Shown here one piece after another: positions 53,868 through 64,000 of a DNA stretch of 64,000 nucleotides (the stretch's first letter is position 1; every line of letters begins with the position of its first letter). A program made the translations under genes and the position numbers. The stretch covers positions 62,001-126,000 of the forward strand of contig CAJOIE010000001.1 in NCBI GenBank assembly GCA_905234605.1, written 5' to 3'. The DNA is from an uncultured Bacteroidaceae bacterium (GTDB lineage Bacteria; Bacteroidota; Bacteroidia; Bacteroidales; Bacteroidaceae). The notes beneath the pieces were generated by a model. That model worked only from the letters and a program-made list of their open reading frames with translations, was not told the origin of the DNA and did not search any database.

Positions 53868-55289
53868 TCAGTGGCTGTTGACGGTGCGGAGCACGTCGTC
53901 GTAGACTTCCACCTCGTAGCGGCGGCGCAGCTCGTCGACGAACTCCTGCTCGCGGGCAGCCTGGAAGTCGGCCGTGACCTGCGGGGCCACGTCGGTCCAG
54001 AGCTTGGGTGCCTTCTTGAGCTTGCGGCCTACGTAGCCTGCGGCGGGGTACTTGGCATTGACCTTGGCTTTGCCGCCACGTATGCCGAAGACGAGGGAGT
54101 CGACGGCGGCATTGTCGCCCTGTGCAAAGAGCCGCTGCTCCATGCGCACCTGCACGCTGTCGGTGTTGAACTGCGTCTTGACGATGCCGGCCCACTGCGC
54201 CTCGGGCTTGCCCTTGAGGGCGCGCTGCACCTGACGGAGCAGCTCGGGCGTGCGTGCCTCAAGGAGTGCTCCCATGAAGTGCGGACGGTCGAAGGCATAG
54301 CTCTTCTTGTGGGCCTTGAAGTAGGCGGCCATGCCTGTGCTGTCCTTGGCGGCAGGCTCCCACACGTCGCGCTGCAGCACCTCGAAGAGCAGCAGGCCGT
54401 CGTGGTACTCCTGGATGAGATACTTGAGCTCATCGTCCTGTGCCGAGAAGCGCACCGAGGCTTCATCCATCAGTTGCTCCACGCTCTGCCCGCCCTGTGC
54501 TGCGAGGCTGTCGGCGAGAGCCTGGCCCATCTTGCTGCGCATGTCCACACGCTCGAAGTAGGTGCGTATGTTGGGGGCCACGCTGTCGAAGGGCTCCGGC
54601 TCACGCTGTGCCATGAGCTTGAGGATGTGCCACCCGGCAGGCGAGAGCAGCGGCGGTGCCACCTCGCCCACTTGCATGGAGTAGGCCACGTCCTCTATCT
54701 CCTTGAGCAGCTGGTGCGGACGTATCCAGCCTATGACGCCGCCGCGCTGGGCTGTCTGTGGGTCCTGCGAGCACTGCGCCACGAGCTGGGCGAAGTCGGC
54801 ACCCTGCCGGAGGGCAGTGTAGATGGAGTCGATGCGCTGCCGGGCCCGTGCCTGCTCTTCGGCCGTGGCCTGCTGGCGCAGCGGCAGGAAGATGTGTGCC
54901 GGCTGCAAGGCGGGCTTGCCCTCGAAGGAGGCTACCCACTTGTCGTAGTAGTCGTGCACCTCACGCTCCATGGCCTCGTCGGTCACGAGAAGCGGGTAGA
55001 GCTGGGCGTCGCGGTAGGTGCGGAACTCGCTGTTGTAGGATGTGAGTGTGTCGAGATGTGCGTCGATGGCGGCACACACCTTGAGCTTGTAGTTGATGAA
55101 GAGCTGTGCATACTCCTCGACGGTCTTGCGGTCGATGACGCCGTCGGTGTTGTTCTTGTTGTAGTTGTACTCGAACTCGGAGCGGGTGATGGGCTGCCCG
55201 TTGATGCGCATCACTATGGGGTCGTCCGTCTGGGCGGTGGCTGTGAGCGATGCCATGGCGAGCAGCAGCGTTGTCAATGTGGTCTTCAT
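53868..55289 (-). CDS. PpiC/parvulin-domain periplasmic protein
   Basis: This 473-residue exported protein (signal MKTTLTTLLLAMASLTATAQ) has an N-terminal helical region (ITRSEFEYNYNKN, FINYKLKV). One recognisable parvulin domain lies at about 125-235: LQPAHIFLPLRQ, DFAQLVAQCSQDP, GGVIGWI and PAGWHILKLMAQ. The second half is helical with no clear motif. It is one of two parvulin-type genes here, 52 bases upstream of surA, and follows guaB by 40 bases. A division of labour in outer-membrane protein folding is likely. Confidence 0.88.
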   Translation of the reverse strand: MKTTLTTLLLAMASLTATAQTDDPIVMRINGQPITRSEFEYNYNKNNTDGVIDRKTVEEYAQLFINYKLKVCAAIDAHLDTLTSYNSEFRTYRDAQLYPLLVTDEAMEREVHDYYDKWVASFEGKPALQPAHIFLPLRQQATAEEQARARQRIDSIYTALRQGADFAQLVAQCSQDPQTAQRGGVIGWIRPHQLLKEIEDVAYSMQVGEVAPPLLSPAGWHILKLMAQREPEPFDSVAPNIRTYFERVDMRSKMGQALADSLAAQGGQSVEQLMDEASVRFSAQDDELKYLIQEYHDGLLLFEVLQRDVWEPAAKDSTGMAAYFKAHKKSYAFDRPHFMGALLEARTPELLRQVQRALKGKPEAQWAGIVKTQFNTDSVQVRMEQRLFAQGDNAAVDSLVFGIRGGKAKVNAKYPAAGYVGRKLKKAPKLWTDVAPQVTADFQAAREQEFVDELRRRYEVEVYDDVLRTVNSH

Positions 55290-55329
55290 TGCTATGGCGT
55301 GAATGTGTTAGTAGCGTGGTTGGCTGCCG

Positions 55330-56892
<1,563 letters not shown>

Positions 56893-56940
56893 TTAACCTA
56901 TTGCAGCACAGGCCTTGTTGCGGCCGGTGTCATTCGCAGT

Positions 56941-57000
56941 GCAGGCACCCTGCCGGCAGCCTCCGCGGCGATGGCGGGAAGCGTCCGGCAGGGTGCCTGC
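56941..57000 (-). terminator. Strong hairpin after recQ
   Basis: A perfect 16 bp stem (gcaggcaccctgccgg with its complement at 56985-57000) and a 28-base loop lie 44 bases beyond the recQ stop. There is no T-run, so termination is inferred from strength and place. It would separate recQ from guaB. Confidence 0.6.
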
Positions 57001-57044
57001 CACGGTGCGGCTGCATGGACAGCCTGCGGCAAGGAGGGCCAGTG

Positions 57045-59219
57045 TCAGTTGGCCATCTCCGATATGAACTTGATGCGCACGAGGCGTATCTGCTTGTCGG
57101 TATATTCGGCTCCGAGCTCATCGAGGGCATCGTCGATGTCGTCGGTCTCGCTCTCGCAGAAGTAGTCGTAGATCTCATCCACCTGCTCCGCGTCGAGGAC
57201 GGTGCTGATGTAGTAGCTGATGTCGATGCGCGTGCCGCTGTCCACGATGGCGTCGAGCTCGTCGAGCAGCTCGTCGAAGTCCATGCCTTTCGACTTGGCC
57301 AGCACCTCAAGGTCCACCTTGCGGTCCACGGCCTGTATGATGCTCACCTTGGCCTTGCTCTTGTTGGCCACGGTGCGCACGCGCAGGTCTTCGGGGCGTT
57401 GTATCTCGTTGTCCTCCACGTGCTTGCGTATCACGTCGCAGAACTCCTGCCCGTAGCGCTTGGCCTTGCCCTCTCCCACCCCGGGTATGTTGCACAGCTC
57501 CTCGAGGGTGATGGGGTAGACGGTGGCCATGGCGTCGAGGCTCTGGTCCTGGAACACCACGTAGGGGGGTATCTCCTTGCGGTGTGCCACCTTGCGGCGC
57601 AGGTCGCGCAGTATGGCCAGCAGTTCCTCGTCGAGGGCTGTGGAGCCCGGGCCGTCGGTGTCGACATAGTCGCTGTCGAAGTCGTTGTCCTCGGAGATGA
57701 GGAACGTTGTGGGCTTCCTGATGAAGGCACGACCCTCGTCGGTGAGCTTGAGCAGGCCGTAGTTCTCCACGTCCTTGTGCAGATAACCGTCGAGACCTGC
57801 CTGCCGGAGCACGGTGTGCCAGAAGCGGGCCTCGTGGTCGTCGCCGCAGCCGAAGGATGGCAGGTCGTCGTGCTTGTGGGCCACCACCTCGTCGGTGGCG
57901 TTGCCGGTGACGACGTTCACCACGTGCTGCGCCTTGAAGTTCTCCTTCACGTCCTGTATCACGGTGAGTGCCTTGACGAGCTCCGCGCCGGCCTCTATGC
58001 GGTTCTTGGGGCGCAGGCAGTTGTCGCAGTTGTGGCAGTTGTCCTGTGTGTAGGTCTCACCGAAATAGTGGAGCAGCACGCGGCGGCGGCACACGCTGGT
58101 CTCGGCGTAGGCGGCGGTCTCTTGCAGCAGCTGGCGTCCGATGTCCTGCTCCGACACGGGCTTGCCTTCCATGAACTTCTCCAGCTTCTGTATGTCCTTG
58201 TAGGAGTAGAAGGTGATGCAGCGGCCCTCGCCGCCGTCGCGGCCTGCGCGGCCTGTCTCCTGGTAGTAGCCCTCGAGGCTCTTGGGTATGTCGTAGTGTA
58301 TGACGAAGCGCACATCGGGCTTGTCGATACCCATGCCGAAGGCTATGGTGGCCACGATGATGTCGATCTTCTCCATGATGAAGTCGTCCTGCGTCTTGCT
58401 GCGTGTGGCCGAGTCCATGCCGGCGTGGTAGGCGCGGGCGTTGATGTCGTTGGCCCGCAGCACCTCGGCCAGCTCTTCCACTTTCTTGCGCGAGAGGCAG
58501 TAGATGATGCCGCTCTTGCCGGCATTGAGGCGCAGGAACTTGATTATCTCCTTGTCCACGTCCTTGGTCTTGGGGCGCACCTCGTAGTACAGGTTGGGGC
58601 GGTTGAAGGAGCTGCGGAACTCCACGCAGTCCGTCATGCCCAGGTTCTTCTTGATGTCGCCGCGCACCTTGTCGGTGGCCGTTGCCGTGAGGGCTATCAC
58701 GGGTGCCACGCCTATCTGGTTGATGATGGGGCGTATGCGGCGGTACTCGGGGCGGAAGTCGTGGCCCCACTCCGAGATGCAGTGTGCCTCGTCGACGGCA
58801 TAGAAGGAGATCTTCACGCCGCGCAGGAAGAGCACGTTCTCATCCTTGGTCAGCGACTCGGGGGCCACGTAGAGCAGCTTGGTGCGGCCGGCCACGACGT
58901 CGGCGCGCACCTCCTCGAGGGCGGCGCGCGAGAGCGACGAGTTCATGAAGTGGGCTATGCTGTCGGAAGAGCTCACCTGGCGGATGGCGTCCACCTGGTT
59001 CTTCATCAGCGCAATGAGGGGCGAGATGACTATAGCCACGCCGTCCATCAGCAGTGCCGGCAGCTGGTAGCACAACGACTTGCCGCCGCCCGTGGGCATG
59101 AGCACAAAGGTGTCGCGACCTGCAAGCACGTTGTGTATGATGGCTTCCTGGTCGCCCTTGAAGCTGTCGAAGCCGAAGTACTTCTTGAGCTGCGCTGTGA
59201 GGTTCGTGGTCTGCTTCAT
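57045..59219 (-). CDS. recQ: ATP-dependent DNA helicase RecQ
   Basis: A 724-residue helicase. Motifs: FKGDQEAIIHNVLAGRDTFV, Walker A MPTGGGKSLCYQLPAL, DEAH box AVDEAHCISEWGHDFRPEY, LTATAT and the RecQ C-terminal block GRAGRDGGEGRCITFYSY. The zinc site uses CRRR..CHNCDNC. An HRDC domain lies at about 525-600. The last 100 residues form an extra helical domain (DISYYISTVLDAEQVDEIYD). The start at ATG 59219 is only six bases from the -7 box at 59225-59232, so the mRNA may be almost leaderless. Confidence 0.96.
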   Translation of the reverse strand: MKQTTNLTAQLKKYFGFDSFKGDQEAIIHNVLAGRDTFVLMPTGGGKSLCYQLPALLMDGVAIVISPLIALMKNQVDAIRQVSSSDSIAHFMNSSLSRAALEEVRADVVAGRTKLLYVAPESLTKDENVLFLRGVKISFYAVDEAHCISEWGHDFRPEYRRIRPIINQIGVAPVIALTATATDKVRGDIKKNLGMTDCVEFRSSFNRPNLYYEVRPKTKDVDKEIIKFLRLNAGKSGIIYCLSRKKVEELAEVLRANDINARAYHAGMDSATRSKTQDDFIMEKIDIIVATIAFGMGIDKPDVRFVIHYDIPKSLEGYYQETGRAGRDGGEGRCITFYSYKDIQKLEKFMEGKPVSEQDIGRQLLQETAAYAETSVCRRRVLLHYFGETYTQDNCHNCDNCLRPKNRIEAGAELVKALTVIQDVKENFKAQHVVNVVTGNATDEVVAHKHDDLPSFGCGDDHEARFWHTVLRQAGLDGYLHKDVENYGLLKLTDEGRAFIRKPTTFLISEDNDFDSDYVDTDGPGSTALDEELLAILRDLRRKVAHRKEIPPYVVFQDQSLDAMATVYPITLEELCNIPGVGEGKAKRYGQEFCDVIRKHVEDNEIQRPEDLRVRTVANKSKAKVSIIQAVDRKVDLEVLAKSKGMDFDELLDELDAIVDSGTRIDISYYISTVLDAEQVDEIYDYFCESETDDIDDALDELGAEYTDKQIRLVRIKFISEMAN

Positions 59220-59224
59220 GTTTA

Positions 59225-59232
59225 CAAAGATA
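59225..59232 (-). promoter_or_regulatory. -7 box for recQ, adjacent to start codon
   Basis: TATCTTTG on the minus strand, with CTTG (59254-59257) 21 bases upstream. Only five bases separate the box from the ATG, so transcription would begin at or next to the start codon. Confidence 0.5.
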
Positions 59233-59470
59233 TAGTCTTTTTTGCCGCCCGTGCAAGTTTTCGCCATACAAATTCAGCCACAACGCCATTTTATCACGCG
59301 CCGCCATGCCTGCCCCACCCCTCCGGACCACCCTGCACCCTCATCGCCGTAGCCATGCAGTGTGGCATGACGCCACAGTGCAGAGTCACGGCCGTCCACC
59401 CTGCACCCCCTCTGCCGCAGCCGCCACACGGCTCGCAGTACCACTCCCTAATGTTTACACGCACGGAAGA

Positions 59471-59502
59471 TTTGGGATTATTGCCACGTCTGCCTACCTT
59501 TG
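59471..59502 (+). promoter_or_regulatory. Promoter for ABC-F and pepO
   Basis: TTTG (59471-59474), a 20-base spacer and TACCTTTG (59495-59502) both match consensus. The leader is about 50 bases. Confidence 0.65.
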
Positions 59503-59559
59503 CGGCCGCATTCGCACCCTCAGGCCCTGACAGACACAGGCACAAGAGCAAGACAAGGC

Positions 59560-61497
<1,938 letters not shown>

Positions 61498-61543
61498 CCA
61501 CACACCCACCCAGAAAATAATCCACAACAAGCAACCATACAGC

Positions 61544-63574
61544 ATGAAACTACGCAACACACTACCCATCATGGCAGCAGCAGTCATGGCAGCCTGCGGA
61601 GGCAGTCAGACACCCCTCCGGACAGGCATCGACCTGGCCAACCTCGACACCACAGCAGCACCAGGCACCGACTTCTACGAGTATGCCTGCGGCGGATGGA
61701 TGAAAGCCAACCCCCTCACAGGCGAGTACGCACGCTTCGGCAGCTTCGACCAGCTGGCCGAGAACAACAACACACAACTGCGCGAACTCATCGAGACCGT
61801 GGCCACACAGGACAACGAGCCAGGCTCCGTGGCCGACATGATAGCACAGATGTACCAAAGCGCCATGGACTCCGTGAGCCTCAACGCACAAGGCATCGAG
61901 CCACTGCGCGAGGACCTGCACCGCATAGCATCCACCATGACCAAGGACGAGCTCTTCCGCCTCTACTCATCCCTCCAGGTGAAAGGCGTGGGAGGCCTCT
62001 TCGGCTTCTACATCGGAGCCGACATCAAGGACAGCAAGAACAACCTGCTGCAACTCGTGCAGAGCGGACTCCACATGGGACAGCGCGAGTACTACCTCGA
62101 CAACGACTCGGCGACACTTGCCATACGCGATGCCTACAAGCACTACATGGCACAGCTGCTGCTGCGCACCAAGGCAGCCACCGAGGCCGACGTGCAACAG
62201 CGAGTGGACGCCGTGCTCGCCATGGAGACACGCCTCGCAGCCGCCTCACGCACACGCACCGAGCTGCGCGACGAAGAGCGCAACTACAACAAGATGTCCG
62301 TCAACACCCTGCTCCACGACTACCCCGGCATCAACTGGAAATACTACTTCAGCATACACGAAGCCGGCAAGGTGCGCGAAGTGAGCGTGGGCCAGCCCGA
62401 GTTCTTCCACGCCGTGGAGCAGCTGTGGGAAGACACACCCCTTGCCACCCTGCAGGACTATGTGCGCTGGCAGCTCATCGATGCCGCAGCAAGCTATCTC
62501 GACGACGACATGCGCGCCGCCTCGTTTGCCTTCTACGGCACAGCCATGAGCGGCCGTCAGGAGGACCGTCCGCGATGGAAGCGCGCCGTGGCTGCCACCG
62601 AAGCCGCACTGGGCGAAGCCGTCGGACAGCTGTATGTGGAGAAGTACTTCCCCGCCCAAGCCAAGGAACGCATGCAGCAACTCGTGCGCAACCTGCAGAC
62701 AGCCCTCGGGCAGCGCATCGATGCCCAAGACTGGATGAGCGACTCCACCAAGGCCGTGGCCCACGAGAAACTCGAGGCATTCATCGTCAAGGTGGGCTAC
62801 CCCGACACATGGAAGGACTACACAGGGCTCACCATCGGACGCAACTACTGGGAGAACATACAGGCCACACACACATGGGTCAACCACGACGAAGTGCAGC
62901 GCAAGCTCAACAAGCCCGTCGACAACACCGAGTGGTACATGACGCCCCAGACCGTGAATGCCTACTACAACCCCACCACCAACGAGATATGCTTCCCCGC
63001 AGGCATACTACAGCCTCCCTTCTTCGACATGACAGCCGACGACGCCTTCAACTACGGTGCCATAGGCGTAGTGATAGGCCATGAGATGACCCACGGCTTC
63101 GACGACCAGGGTGCCAAGTACGACAAAGAAGGCAACCTGCGCCAATGGTGGACAGAGGAGGACACACGCCGTTTCGAGCAGCGCACCCACGTCATGCGCG
63201 ACTTCTTCTCCGCCATCGAGGTGCTGCCCGGCCTCTATGGCAACGGACAGCTCACACTGGGTGAGAACATGGCCGACCACGGCGGCCTGCAGGTGGCCTT
63301 CCAGGCCTTCCGCAACGCCACGGCTGCCGCCCCGCTGGCCGAGCGCGACGGCTTCACGCCCGAACAGCGTTTCTTCCTCGCCTACGCCGGTGTCTGGGCG
63401 GGCAACATACGCGATGAGGAGATACGCAAGCGCACCAAGAGCGACCCCCACTCGCTCGGCCGCTGGCGCGTCAACGGCGCACTGCCCCACATCGACGCGT
63501 GGTACGACGCCTTTGGCATCACCGAGGCCGACCCCATGTTCGTGCCAAAGAGCCAGCGCGTCACCATCTGGTAG
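61544..63574 (+). CDS. pepO: M13 family zinc endopeptidase lipoprotein
   Basis: A 676-residue lipoprotein (MKLRNTLPIMAAAVMAAC, Cys18) of the neprilysin/PepO family. The zinc motif is VIGHEMTHGFDDQGAKYD (near 512) with the third ligand in GENMADHGGLQ (near 573). The C-terminus VNGALPHIDAWYDAFGITEA onward matches the family end. The N-terminal helical domain begins GTDFYEYACGGWMKANPL. It lies 46 bases after the ABC-F stop, probably co-transcribed, and acts on oligopeptides in the periplasm or at the surface. Confidence 0.95.
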   Translation: MKLRNTLPIMAAAVMAACGGSQTPLRTGIDLANLDTTAAPGTDFYEYACGGWMKANPLTGEYARFGSFDQLAENNNTQLRELIETVATQDNEPGSVADMIAQMYQSAMDSVSLNAQGIEPLREDLHRIASTMTKDELFRLYSSLQVKGVGGLFGFYIGADIKDSKNNLLQLVQSGLHMGQREYYLDNDSATLAIRDAYKHYMAQLLLRTKAATEADVQQRVDAVLAMETRLAAASRTRTELRDEERNYNKMSVNTLLHDYPGINWKYYFSIHEAGKVREVSVGQPEFFHAVEQLWEDTPLATLQDYVRWQLIDAAASYLDDDMRAASFAFYGTAMSGRQEDRPRWKRAVAATEAALGEAVGQLYVEKYFPAQAKERMQQLVRNLQTALGQRIDAQDWMSDSTKAVAHEKLEAFIVKVGYPDTWKDYTGLTIGRNYWENIQATHTWVNHDEVQRKLNKPVDNTEWYMTPQTVNAYYNPTTNEICFPAGILQPPFFDMTADDAFNYGAIGVVIGHEMTHGFDDQGAKYDKEGNLRQWWTEEDTRRFEQRTHVMRDFFSAIEVLPGLYGNGQLTLGENMADHGGLQVAFQAFRNATAAAPLAERDGFTPEQRFFLAYAGVWAGNIRDEEIRKRTKSDPHSLGRWRVNGALPHIDAWYDAFGITEADPMFVPKSQRVTIW

Positions 63575-63619
63575 ACACAGCATCACACATTCCACACCCT
63601 ACATCACTACGCCTGACCC

Positions 63620-64000
63620 GTGCCCATCACACTGCCCGACCGCCTGCCGGCCATTGAGCTGCTGAAGCGGGAGAACATATTCGTCATCAACACCACCAGG
63701 GCCTTGTCGCAGGACATACGCCCGCTGCGCATCGTGGTGCTCAACCTGATGCCCCTCAAGATCACCACCGAGACCGACCTGGTGCGTGTGCTGTCGAACA
63801 CGCCCCTGCAGCTCGAGCTCTCCTTCATGAAGATAAAGAGCCACACGTCGAAGAACACGCCCATCGAACACATGCGTGCCTTCTACCACGACTTCGAGAC
63901 GCTTAGGGAGCAGAAGTTCGACGGCATGATCATCACCGGTGCACCGGTGGAGCACCTCCACTTTGAGGACGTGACCTACTGGGGCGAGATGCAGGAGATA
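63620..64000 (+). CDS. metA: Homoserine O-acyltransferase, 5' part only
   Basis: Begins at GTG 63620 and runs off the window after 127 codons. PITLPDRLPAIELLKRENIF, RPLRIVVLNLMPLKITTETD, LELSFMKIKSHTSKNTPIEH and FDGMIITGAPVEHLHFEDVT match the N-terminal half of MetA, including the GAP segment near 110-112. MetA acylates homoserine with succinyl- or acetyl-CoA, the entry step to methionine. The residue that decides between these lies in the part not present. It begins 45 bases after the pepO stop. Confidence 0.93.
   Translation, partial: MPITLPDRLPAIELLKRENIFVINTTRALSQDIRPLRIVVLNLMPLKITTETDLVRVLSNTPLQLELSFMKIKSHTSKNTPIEHMRAFYHDFETLREQKFDGMIITGAPVEHLHFEDVTYWGEMQEI

Larger units (their letters stand above)
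59220..59559. other. 340-base divergent spacer recQ / ABC-F
   Basis: Contains the recQ -7 box (59225-59232, minus) and the ABC-F promoter (59471-59502, plus). The middle (59280-59460) is GC-rich with no gene, repeat or RNA that I can recognise. Confidence 0.5.

Overview
The window looks like chromosomal DNA of a GC-rich member of the order Bacteroidales (Bacteroidota). The evidence is promoters of the Bacteroidota form TTTG-N19/21-TAnnTTTG, a SurA/parvulin/OstA/mutL cluster downstream of guaB, lysS with a Bacteroidota-type C-terminal extension, fasciclin, DUF4230, PEGA and tricorn-like proteins, a NagB-LmbE fusion, and a surface protein with a Prevotella-like C-terminal module. A genus cannot be fixed from the sequence. 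Most genes are on the minus strand. Plus-strand blocks lie at 5857-7736, 22823-23371, 25860-27320, 37377-42449 and 59560-64000.

Layout: 1-5609 (minus) carries a partial fasciclin lipoprotein, a TPR protein, def, ruvX and a SPOR lipoprotein. 5857-7736 (plus) has three small membrane-stress type genes (YtxH, holin-X, a basic-tailed protein) coupled to a uracil-DNA-glycosylase-like gene. 7787-14505 (minus) has a GlsB/YeaQ protein, a tricorn-like protease and an M16 protease. 14780-14867 is tRNA-Ser(CGA), followed by an AT-rich stretch holding a dead DNA methyltransferase. 15550-22669 (minus) has a NagB-LmbE fusion, a small outer-membrane barrel, uvrA and a GHL10/DUF187 glycoside hydrolase. 22823-29646 mixes a lipoprotein, aqpZ, manA, two DUF4230 genes, a HAD phosphatase and pgi. 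29882-32377 is a small-peptide plus surface-protein pair, and 32564-37181 is fhs, gpsA, lysS.

37377-42449 (plus) is a TolC / HlyD / two-permease ABC-2 export operon. 42521-48395 (minus) has an LPP20-like protein with a collagen-like segment, purN, trpS and a PEGA protein. 48491-56808 (minus) is an envelope-biogenesis and repair block: guaB, two parvulin-type chaperones, an OstA/LptA-like protein, a small membrane protein and mutL. recQ (minus) and an ABC-F protein (plus) diverge at 59.2-59.6 kb. After ABC-F come an M13 endopeptidase and the start of metA, which runs off the window.

The most unusual signal is in the spacers. At least ten short intergenic gaps contain small tandem arrays with 8-11 bp periods. 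Six of them have a 9 bp (or 2x9) period, and many abut a stop or start codon. Three separate loci share the same 9 bp unit (tatagttcc). A second class is a REP-like palindrome seen four times; two copies in inverted orientation bracket a DUF559 nuclease remnant at the pgi/HAD junction and supply part of the coding sequence on both sides. All coordinates were read by eye; no similarity search or folding computation was run.
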